In this document: positions 35,115-44,208 of the stretch, in pieces
How the letters are laid out: each line of letters starts with the position of its first letter
Numbering within the stretch: position 1 is the first letter of the stretch
The notes under the pieces: generated by a model
Told to the model about the DNA's origin: nothing
The model's database searches: none
The model's input: only the letters and a program-made list of their open reading frames with translations
Source: Begonia masoniana
Taxonomy: Eukaryota; Streptophyta; Magnoliopsida; Cucurbitales; Begoniaceae
Reading direction: 5' to 3'
DNA length: 64,000 nt
Assembly (NCBI GenBank): GCA_022432975.1
Contig: CM039502.1
Location: 74,171,497-74,235,496 of the forward strand
Made by a program: the position numbers and the translations under genes

Positions 35115-36253
35115 TGTTGCAAAAAATTCTACGCAAGTGAACGTGTCGCAAAAGTAATAAAGTTCGTAAGTACGAGTCGATCCCACGAGGATTAGCTTCA
35201 CTAATTATCAAACGAAATTAATTCCAATTTATAATGAATAAAGAACTTTGATGATTTTGGATTTAATAAAACACTGCAAAATAATTTAATTAAATTGCAA
35301 AAATTAAATGAGTTTGAGAATATAATGAGAAAGCTCTAGGGTTTCCAATTTCACCTAAATTAATCATATTTAGTATTCCTAATTCAATTCGTTAATTTTT
35401 ATTTCTATGTGTTGATGGCAATTTCATAAAAATTATTTATTAATCTCTCTCGAGCAATGATAAACTAACGAATTAATACCTCTCGATCTCTAATTCTGAG
35501 AATTAATTGAATACATTAAAAACGAGAAATTAAAATACCACATAAACGCATTAGCTATCTCTAGTCTAACATCATTTTCATGGTAAAGTATTCAGTGCAC
35601 GATTATTTATCACCTCTCGGTCTCAAAACAATCCTACGGACATACTATTGTTGATCAGACAATCGCAAGCTTTAAGAACATGATAATTTACTCAACACAA
35701 TATCGAAACAGAAAATTAACAACTTGAATTAAAGGAAAAACTAAATAATCATAATTCGGCTACATCGTAGCCCTAGAAATGAGAATTAGTTCATGCTAGA
35801 ATAAAGAGAAACCATAAGAATAATAAAGATGTTCATAGTTCAGAAGAAGAAGAGAAAGAAAAACTAGGATTGTCGATCCGAAATCTCCTTTCTCCCTTAC
35901 TCTCGCTTCGTTCCGGTCTCCGTCTCTCTCCGGCCTGAATGATTCTCTCTCTCCTCTTTTGCCACCTCTTAACCTAATCCAGGTGTCAGCTTTGATCAAC
36001 GGCCCAGATTAATCCAATTAAACTCTTAAATTCAGATTAATAATTTAACTCGTACAGCCGATTGACAAGTCTTCTGCACATGCTTTTTCTTTCTGTTCTT
36101 CTTCTTTATTGTACCGGATTGACCAAACTTGTAATTCTTCAATTTCTCTACGCACTTACACCAAACTTGTTAGAATCTTTCACATACTTGAGTAAAACTC
36201 ATCAAATCAAGTATAAACGAGTACAATTAAGTGTATAAAATACAAACTTATCA
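35115..36253 (-). repeat. Athila-type 5' LTR
   Basis: It begins TGTTGCAAAAAATTC and ends ACAAACTTATCA. The tRNA-Asp primer-binding site lies immediately to its left on the minus strand, and CCTAC to its right. Confidence 0.88.
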
Positions 36254-36258
36254 CCTAC

Positions 36259-37083
36259 CTTGAGAATTTCATTAAGATTTTATTTTCTCTATAAATTTAC
36301 GTAAGTTAGAGTTGTAAAATTTGCATTAGTATTTCAATCTTCATAATGTATTAGTTCTTTTGTCCGTGATTTCTTTCTGAAAAAGATTTTTTCACATAAA
36401 TTTGTGTCTCATGTCATTTTTTTTTTCGGTTATCGTTCAATTTTTAACAAGTGGTATCAGAGTCTGCTTGGGAGAGAAAATATAGAATCTGAGTTTTGAA
36501 GTTTGTCGAAACATTAACTCTCTCCGGTCGTTCTGCATCGAACAAGATTTTCGTAATTTTTAGAAAATTACAATTTTTAGAAAAAAGAAAAAAAATAGGG
36601 AAAATTGTTCCCCTTGCCAATCGTTTTGTTCATGAATATTTGCTCTTCGTTGTTGTGCAACCACCATTAGAAAACTGTTGTCCAACTTGTTGTGAAAACT
36701 TCGACTTCTCCACTGTTTTTAGTTTTCCAGAGCCGAGATACTTCTGAGCAACAGGTTCGTCATAGGAGGATTTTCTAGTCATGGTTAGTCTCCACAGATC
36801 TGCATCATTGTTCTCTATTTTCACTGTCAAGCCATTTGATTGAGGTTGTCGCGAGAGTGTCTTTTCAAAGTTGGATTTTTACCAAAGATAAAAACTCTTG
36901 AAAATTCTTGAAATTCTTTAAAAAAAAGTTAGGAAATTAAATTTGATGATTTATGGGAGATTTAGAATTACGAGAATATATCAAGATTGAATATTGTTTT
37001 TCGATTGAAATTTGAATGAAGTTGGAATTTCGTAATATCTTTGATTATTTTGACGATTATATTAGATTTGATTTCGAGCAATG
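36259..37083 (+). mobile_element. Copia LTR end and leader remnant, plus strand
   Basis: The stretch to about 36449 ends ...TTTTTAACA and is followed after two bases by TGGTATCAGAGTC (36452-36464), a tRNA-Met primer-binding site. It is therefore the end of a 5' LTR. About 620 bases of leader-like sequence follow with no gag. It stops abruptly at 37083, where the inverted TT9 copy begins. The start of this LTR probably lies left of the Athila element, near 29700, but I could not define it. Confidence 0.55.
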
Positions 37084-38346
37084 TAATAACCACACTCCAG
37101 ACTAGTGCACATTAAAAATCTCGATGAGTTCCATTTTTTTTTAACATCATATACACCTGTCAAACCCCTTGCCTATTTAAACAGAAATAAGCGACTAGCC
37201 AAAGATGAAAAACCACGGAGTGGAAATGTTGAACTAGTACGCATCCAACAAATGATTTCCAAGTCAGAGGTCACATATCCTCGACCCAGCCCTCTGTAAC
37301 ACTTAGCCTCTGCCGTGTATTGTTTAACGCTAGACCAATGATCATATTCCCTCCCTAAGGCCATAAATCTACTCAATCTCCTTCGTGCATCTGCAACTTT
37401 TAAATCTGAAATCCCTAGAGACAGTCAAAACCAGTTGTACAGACACCCAGCGTCAAGAGTGGTGCAAAATTTGCCTCATTATATGTCGCCAATGATTCGC
37501 CAAGTACAAACTCTTTTACAGTAGGTAACAATGACTGCACTAACCATTGTGATCCAAGGTGAACCACAAAAATACCTTGGACAACAAAATTAACCAGTAT
37601 AGGTAAAATGAAAGAAAATACAACACTCCGGCGGACTTAACCACGCGACCAAAATACAAGTTCAACAAGTACCAAAATGCTTAGACGAAGCCAATCAGAA
37701 TCGAAGTTCATAGGCCGATTGCCGCAAACAGCACAAATACAAACCAGAAAGACAAAAGGACGAAATTCGAAACTAACTTGAAGTATTGCAGGGAGAAGCG
37801 GTCGACGGAGCGCAAGAGAGAGCGCCACATCCCTGACACCGATCCAGAGCTCAAAAATCCGATCTATTAAGTTAGCAGATCAAATTACAAAAACTTGAAG
37901 CGCAAGCTTCTCGGCCAAAATCTGTGTTCTTGCTCGGTACCTTTGGGAATGGATCAGTCGCGGGAGAATTTCGTTTGGCCGTTTGGTAGGAGACTGGTTG
38001 AGGTGGGTAACGAACTTTCAACGTTGGATTGGATATGTTTAGAGGGGACGCGTACTAACGGAAACCATTGATTTAACGACGTCAAGCTTGGGTGTCGGTC
38101 TGAACCTCTCAGACTTTTCTTCACAGAAGGTACATCTATGATGTAACTTTGCAACCTCCAACTTTTATTGAGGGCAAAATTTTCAAATCATTAATGTTTG
38201 AGTAAAGTCTTAAAATAGCCCCTTGCACGATAATTCTACTAAATTTGGACCGTCGATTCACTCGATTTCACACAAACACTCAACTTCACACTTTTACGAC
38301 ATTATTTTCAATTTCTTGAAATTGAGTGTAGTTATCAACTATCAAG
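37084..38346 (-). repeat. Left arm of inverted duplication: partial copy of TT9 promoter, exon 1 and intron 1
   Basis: Read on the minus strand this matches the TT9 locus at about 42110-42162 joined to 43727-44957. It runs from TTGATAACTACACTCAATTT through promoter, exon 1 and about 700 bases of intron 1 to GTGTGGTTATTACAT. It does not contain the hAT-like element or Cassandra E, so the duplication came first, or those insertions hit only the right arm later. The two arms enclose the peroxiredoxin gene in opposite orientations. Confidence 0.9.
37778..37830 (-). pseudogene. Duplicated TT9 exon 1 (orphan)
   Basis: The 53-base exon is intact: start codon at 37830-37828, peptide MWRSLLRSVDRFSLQYF, and donor AA/GTTAGT, identical in sense to 44209-44261. 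No later TT9 exon exists on this side. Beyond the copied intron portion lies retrotransposon leader DNA. A transcript from this promoter copy would therefore carry exon 1 and run into the Copia and Athila remnants. Confidence 0.85.
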
Positions 38347-38470
38347 TGTGCACGTAAAATTGAATAAATTAAGGTAATCATATAAATTGCAAGGACTATT
38401 ACAGAGAAAAAATAAAATAAGACATTGGACAAATTTGTTTGAGACATTAGTCATGTCGCTAATGACTCAA

Positions 38471-38482
38471 AATATATATAAA
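38471..38482 (+). promoter_or_regulatory. TATA-like element of the 2-Cys peroxiredoxin gene
   Basis: AATATATATAAA lies about 190 bases upstream of the chosen start codon, with unrelated AT-rich sequence before it. Only about 125 bases separate it from the inverted TT9 promoter copy, so the two promoters are divergent and close. Confidence 0.4.
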
Positions 38483-38670
38483 CAATTTTGGTAAAAAATA
38501 TTATTATTTAGGTGATAGAGACGATAGAGAGAGAGTGGCCTGGCCCAAATAAAATGGGCTATAGAAGATCCTTCAACTCTCTCATCCAGTTTCTACTTAT
38601 CCCAACTACCTACGTTCACCCAATTTCCCCGCGTTACAGAACCGAGGAGCGAGCTTCATCCACTGTCCTA

Positions 38671-41600
38671 ATGGCTTGCTCATCCGCCTCCTCAGCTCTC
38701 GCCTTCTCAAATCCTAAGGCATTCTCTTCCAAAGCCGCTGCTTCAGCGGCTTCTATGCCTTTAATCTCCAAGTTTTCCTCTCAAGCTGGTACTATTCCTA
38801 CTTCCTTCCTAGGTCTCCGAAAACACATTCAGTCTTCCCCTCGCTCCATTTCTCTGATTCGTGCTTCACGTCGGAGAGGGAGCTTTGTGGTCAGAGCCTC
38901 TGTAAGTGCCATTTTGCTACTCTCTGGTTCTAGTTATTGGATCTGGTTTACCTGCCTTTTTTTTTTGTTCGTGTTTTGTAAACAATCTACATTGTTATTT
39001 CTTCATTTTCTTGGCCTTTCATACTTCTTACTACGCTTCTCTTTTTCACATTCATCCTCTATTTTTGCTGCTAATGCTACATAATTATTATTCGTTTTGT
39101 GTATGAATTTACATTAATGATGTTGTTATTGTTTAATCGTTGTATCACTTCTGTACTTGTTGAAAGTTCTACTCACTAAATATTTGATTGTGTATCACTT
39201 AAAAAAATGTACCAAATTAGTGGAAAAACCGCTTGGTTGCCTCCATGTTACCCCTTGAACTACACTTCATATCAGGGGAAGATCCTATTGCAAAGCAATA
39301 ATAAATAATGATGATTTCTGTGTTAGTATGTCTTTGGGTGACTGTAAAATAACCAACATTCGCGAGTTCGAATGCGGATGGTTAACAAAAGACTGAGGTT
39401 TTAACTATTGGAAGATTTGACTTAGCATTGTTAATTGTAGTGGCTATCTTAAAGAAATTGGATGGTATCTTAATTGGGATTTTTTTTACATTCTTTGTGT
39501 ATACATATATTTTATCTTTTGTGTAGAGTGAACTTCCCCTAGTTGGAAATGTAGCACCGGACTTTGAGGCAGAGGCAGTTTTTGATCAGGAGTTCATCAA
39601 GGTAATTTATATAGATACAATTGAATTCTCAAAAGCTTAAAAGATTATATAATAATGTACTTTCCTAGCTTGTCCATTTTTATTTGAAAATTTGTTTCTA
39701 TAGCTAGAATGACAGTTTTATTCTATTTTGTTTCATCAAATATTCATAGAGGCTACTCATGCCATTCTTTTTGTAGCTGTTTTGAAATTTATAGTGTTAG
39801 TCGCTTATGCGATTTATTTTTATTTAAGTATGTTAGTGCTCTAGTTATGCCTTACTCTTTATCTAAAGCATTGTTGTTTCAGGTTAAACTCTCTGAATAT
39901 ATTGGGAAGAAATATGTGATTCTTTTTTTCTACCCTTTGGACTTCACATTTGTTTGCCCCACAGGTTCGTTTAGCCTAGATTCCCCTAAAGAATGTTCAA
40001 ATGGGAATGGATTTTGAAACATTTTACCCTTCTCTCCTTTCTTTTTCCAGAGATCACCGCTTTCAGTGACAGATATGATGAGTTCAAGGCACTTAACACA
40101 GAAGTATTGGGTGTTTCAATTGACAGTGTGGTAAATTTTTTTTCCCCTTAGTTAAGCAGCTCCTAGTTTATTTGGTTGTTTTATTTCTTCTTTGTTGTTG
40201 TGGTGGAAAATATCATATTGGAGTGATGAGAACGTTCATACATTTAGTCAAGTTTATTATTTTTAGTTTTTATTTTTGTGCGTGTTGTTTTTTTAAGGTT
40301 AGTAAAGATTTGCTAAACTAGCAATTATTTGTATTTTCAGTCATAACAGTAATAATATGTTATATCAAGTACTTGTTATAATCCGTTGATGGATGACATT
40401 ATGTGATTTTTAATCTTCGAGTTTCATTGTTGGAATAATAATTGTTATAGTAATTGTCAATGGACATTGGTAATTTTCTCCACGTACGGAGTCGTTTCCA
40501 ATTTCAGCAATTTAATTTAATTATATGATGGGTACACCCTGTAAATATGGTAACAATGCTGTCTTTTGTAAAGTTCTCGCATCTTGCCTGGGTTCAAACG
40601 GACCGAAAGTCGGGAGGCCTGGGTGATTTGAAGTATCCACTAGTATCTGATGTCACTAAATCCATTTCGAAATCCTTTGGTGTGTTGATTCCAGATCAGG
40701 TATGAAGATATTGTCCCTCTTGGCTTCTTATAAAGCTTGCAAACTCCAAAATTCTAACAGAATCTTTTCTGCAAGAGAATAATACTTTATAAGAATGTAG
40801 CATTTTATTGTATTTATCATAAACTGTGTTAGTCTTAATATATATTGCTAAGTTTAGGGGAAAAAATCTTTTTTCATATAAAACAGACCTGTATTGAACA
40901 TTGATTTTAAGGTAGAGAGTTCAGGCAGAAGGCGAAAGCCTTGCAATTTAAAATAACATGGATGTTACCTGAAGCAAGCCTACATTAATAAGGTGACAAA
41001 TGAGATTACATATGTTATTTTTCTGGCTTTTCAAAAGTTTGATTCTGTCCAATTCACTGATAGACTTGTGTATGACTTCAACAAAAGTATGGAGACTGTT
41101 GAAAGGTCTTGGTAAAACATACTGATGCTTTATGACGTAAAAGATTATATCAAAAGATCTTAATTTTCTGTTTGATAAAGAGTTCTTCTAATCACTTTGA
41201 GGAATACCTTCTGTTTGTCTCTTTAAATTACTTGTTTCAATATTTCTTATCATAACCCTGCCAAACTGCAAACCATGACCCATTAAAACCTATTTAGCCG
41301 TGACCCTTCGCTTCAATTATCAAGCTAAAATCGTTCAACTGCTCAGACCAGCACTTTTTTAGTTTTTGATGTTGTATGTCGCATCCTCTGCTGATATCTT
41401 ATACATTCTGTTGCAATAAGACAGGGAATTGCATTAAGAGGCCTTTTTATTATTGACAAGGAAGGAGTAATCCAGCATTCTACGATTAACAATCTTGGTA
41501 TTGGCCGGAGTGTCGATGAAACAAAGAGAACTCTTCAGGTCCTCTTGTTAACTATAAACTCAAGTCATTAAATTGACGTGAATTAAATCATTCACGTTGT

Positions 41601-41828
41601 TTTTTTTTTTAATGTTTTTCCTTGTGTCATGCTAAATTTTTACACAAATATTTTAATTTATGAATAAAATGATTTGCATAATTTGTTAACAGATGTTCCC
41701 TTATATTGCAGGCATTGCAATATGTACAGGATAACCCTGATGAAGTTTGCCCAGCTGGATGGAAGCCAGGTGAGAAATCGATGAAGCCGGACCCTAAGCT
41801 TAGCAAGGAGTACTTTTCTGCGATATAG
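38671..41828 (+). CDS. BAS1: Chloroplast 2-Cys peroxiredoxin (BAS1-type), 7 exons, 274 aa
   Basis: Exons are 38671-38901, 39527-39601, 39883-39964, 40051-40130, 40574-40699, 41425-41538 and 41712-41828. All introns are GT-AG and the total is 825 bases (274 aa), a normal length for plant BAS1 proteins. Exon 1 (77 aa, [20 protein letters not shown]) is Ser/Ala-rich with little acid, a typical plastid transit peptide. The mature part starts near [19 protein letters not shown]. The peroxidatic cysteine is C127 in DFTFVCPT and the resolving cysteine is C249 in [12 protein letters not shown] and C-terminal YF are both present, the pair that makes eukaryotic 2-Cys Prx prone to hyperoxidation. The enzyme reduces hydrogen peroxide and alkyl peroxides in the stroma using NTRC or thioredoxins. 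An in-frame ATG at 38554 would add 39 residues; I prefer 38671 because it gives a conventional transit peptide. The gene sits between the arms of an inverted repeat. Confidence 0.96.
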
Positions 41829-42109
41829 AGTTTTCATGTTGATATTGATATTTTACATGGCCGGAGCTGTGAAGGAGTTTTGTTTAAGGGAAACGCCATT
41901 GATGGGAATATTGAGCTGCAGGTTGTAAGAAATTTTAGAATGAGACGACTCTTGACCCTTCTTCTATATGCATCGCAGTTGTAATAGCAAATTCATTTTA
42001 TTTTGGCCAATGTTGTCATTACTATAGTCGATATTATACTCGCGTAACAGGTCCTTGGTTTCCTGATGCGTTGCACTGTGAAGAGGACATCGAAATATTA
42101 ATAGATCGA
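41829..42109 (+). other. Peroxiredoxin 3' untranslated and downstream region
   Basis: This sequence lies between the stop codon and the right arm of the inverted repeat. It is AT-rich with TTTTATTTTGG-type stretches that could serve polyadenylation. There is no ORF or repeat that I recognise. Confidence 0.5.
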
Positions 42110-42162
42110 TAGTTGATAACTACACTCAATTTCAAAGAATTGAAAATAATGTCGCAAAACTA

Positions 42163-42898
42163 GTAGGGGTGAGCATGGTCCGGTCCGGTCCGGTTTCGAG
42201 ACTGTATTGGATCGGACCGTGGGATTTGGGATTTTTATCTCGAAGCCCAGAACCGGCCCGACAAGAGATCAGGACCAGACCAGACCAGATCGAAAGTTTC
42301 GGTCCGGTCCAGGTTTCTCCCATTATAATGCTGAATTTTGTTTTTTTATTTAAAAAATAAAAAATTTCAATATTGCATATAAATTTTTTTTCCAATAAAA
42401 TCAACATAATAACTATCTATGTTTAAATACATTAAAAGTAACATATATTAAGTCAACTATCTATGTTTAAAATTAAATCTAAGAAATTCAATCAAACTAA
42501 CTATGATTAAAATAAAATCTAATAAGATAAAATAAATTCAATATCCAAATGAAATTCAACTATTTAACATAAAAACTCAATTCAACTGTTCAAAATTATA
42601 AGGGTGTTTTTGTTAACAATGAACTTAACAGAAACTAGTTTTAATGTTGGACAATTTGGTTCATTAACCGACAATTAAATTAAAAACGTAAAAATGTAAA
42701 AATAATTAGGAAGGGTTCGGTTCCACGGTCCAGGTTCGTGATTTTAGTACCCGGACCGAAGACCGGACCAAACCAGATGAGAATTCATCTGGGAGGACCG
42801 GTCCCGGACCAAGAAACCGAGAGGACCGACCGAAACCGGACCGAAACCACTGGTCCAGTTCGGTTCTTGGGAGGCGGTCCGGTTCTGCTCACCCCTAC
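42163..42898. mobile_element. Non-autonomous hAT-like element (MITE), about 736 bp
   Basis: Terminal inverted repeats GTAGGGGTGAGCA and TGCTCACCCCTAC are at the ends. Subterminal regions are rich in GGTCCGG/CCGGACC units on both sides (42178-42310 and 42716-42890), with an AT-rich, non-coding centre. Flanks are GCAAAACT on the left and GCAAAAGT on the right once Cassandra E is removed, an 8-bp duplication with one mismatch, which fits hAT transposases. There is no transposase ORF. It is absent from the left arm of the inverted duplication. Confidence 0.72.
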
Positions 42899-42903
42899 GC
42901 AAA

Positions 42904-43726
42904 TGTAACGACCCCTCATCCCAGCAAGATATTGTCCGCTCTGGGGATCGGGCCGCAGCCCAATATCCTCCCCTCACGACTTTGTTTGGCGAGAACTTCC
43001 CAGAAGGTCACCCAACCTGGAATTGCTCTCGCCGAAGCACTTTTAACTTCGGAGTTCTTATGGGATTCGTTGCCAATCGTGCTCCAAAACGCGTCTTACT
43101 ATCTTGAGAGGGTCTCTTTACATATGTTTCATTTCCATATACTTCCCCAAGCGATGTGGGATTGTGACGACCCCCTCTTTACGACCTGTCACCTTCCGGC
43201 TCGCCCGCGCGGACGTACCGCCATCCGGGTTCCGGTTCGTGCAGCCGTCGTACCATACGTACACATCCGGGTCATCACAATCACCCCCCCTCGGGGGCCC
43301 AACGTCCTCGTTGGCCACATTTCCGGTTGGGTACAGGCTCTGATACCATTTGTAACGACCCCTCATCCCAGCAAGATATTGTCCGCTCTGGGGATCGGGC
43401 CGCAGCCCAATATCCTCCCCTCACGGCTTTGTTTGGCGAGAACTTCCCAGAAGGTCACCCAACCTGGAATTGCTCTCGCCGAAGCACTTTTAACTTCGGA
43501 GTTCTTATGGGATCCGTTGCCAATCGTACTCCAAAACGCGTCTTACTATCTTGAGAGGGTCTCTTTACATATGTTTCATTTCCATATACTTCCCCAAGCG
43601 ATGTGGGATTGTGACGACCCCCTCTTTACGACCTGTCACCTTCCGGCTCGCCCGCGCCGACGTACCGCCATCCGGGTTCCGGTTCGTGCAGCCATCGTAC
43701 CATACGTACACATCCGGGTCATCACA
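42904..43726 (-). mobile_element. Cassandra TRIM element E, complete and young (TSD GCAAA)
   Basis: LTRs of 376 bp (42904-43279 and 43351-43726) enclose a 71-bp internal segment with primer-binding site (complement of GCTCTGATACCA) and polypurine tract. The duplication GCAAA lies at 42899-42903 and 43727-43731. By eye the LTRs differ at about 5 of 376 positions (1.3 per cent), the most similar pair here. 5S-like segments are at 42988-43069 and 43435-43516 on the minus strand, with A-box- and C-box-like blocks. It inserted into the target duplication of the neighbouring hAT-like element, about 480 bases upstream of the TT9 start codon. Confidence 0.93.
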
Positions 43727-44208
43727 GCAAAAGTGTGAAGTTGAGTGTTTGTGTTAAATCGAGTGAATCGACCTTGAAAATTTAGTAGAATTATCATGCA
43801 AGGGGCTATTTTAAGACTTTACTCAAATATTAATGATTTGAAAATTTTGCCCTCAATAAAAGTTGGAGGTTGCAAAGTTACATCATAGATGGACCTTCTG
43901 TGAAAGATAAGTGTGAGAGGTTCTGACCGACACCCAAGCTTAACGTCGTTAAATCAATGGTTTCCGTTAGTACGCGTCACCTCTAAGCATATCCAATCCA
44001 ACGTTGAAAGTTCGTTACCCATCTCAACCCGTCTCCTACCAAACGGCCAAACGAAATTCTCCTGCGATTGATCCATTCCCAAAAACCAATGCAGAGAAGT
44101 ACCGAGCACGAACACAGATTTTGGCCGAGAAGCTTGCGCTTCAAGTTTTTGTAATTTGATCTGCTAACTTAATAGATCGGATTTTTGAGCTCTGGATCGG
44201 TGGCAGGG
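43727..44208 (+). promoter_or_regulatory. TT9 proximal promoter and 5' untranslated region
   Basis: These 480 bases lie between Cassandra E and the TT9 start codon and are duplicated in inverse orientation at about 37831-38310. I see no clear TATA box. The region with CTCTCACACTT and CCGACACCCAAGC is conserved in both copies. Everything upstream of 43727 in the ancestral promoter has been displaced by the hAT-like element and Cassandra E. Confidence 0.5.

Larger units (their letters stand above)
29787..36253 (-). mobile_element. Athila-type gypsy element with gag and protease only (TSD CCTAC)
   Basis: LTRs are 29787-30931 (1145 bp) and 35115-36253 (1139 bp), flanked by CCTAC at 29782-29786 and 36254-36258. 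Next to the right LTR the complement of 35094-35114 reads TGGCGCCGTTGCCGGAG, the tRNA-Asp primer-binding site typical of Athila/Tat elements. The coding part on the minus strand is gag (34889 to about 33386) and aspartic protease (33377-32733), followed by 1.8 kb of non-coding sequence. There is no sign of reverse transcriptase, RNase H or integrase. With both LTRs, priming site, polypurine tract (complement of CACCCCTAAATTT) and clean duplication present, it looks like a mobilised gag-protease derivative rather than a decayed full element. Confidence 0.88.

Noticed and set aside
37778..37830. A second TT9 gene on the minus strand
   Set aside because: Only exon 1 and part of intron 1 are present; retroelement DNA follows, so there is no gene.
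38554..38670. Upstream in-frame ATG of the peroxiredoxin giving 39 extra residues
   Set aside because: The added stretch has none of the Ser/Ala-rich transit-peptide character, whereas MACSSASSA at 38671 gives a conventional plastid precursor length.
42988..43069. 5S rRNA gene (and the 12 other 5S-like segments)
   Set aside because: Each is embedded in an LTR with TG...CA ends and target duplications, lacks the first 30 or so bases of 5S rRNA and has many substitutions. These are Cassandra components, not 5S genes.
42932..43738. A 268-codon open frame on the plus strand across Cassandra E, with similar shorter frames in B, C, D and F
   Set aside because: It is the complement of the 5S-bearing LTRs plus the internal, repeats itself with each LTR, and has no start context or family match. 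It is a by-product of the repeated sequence.
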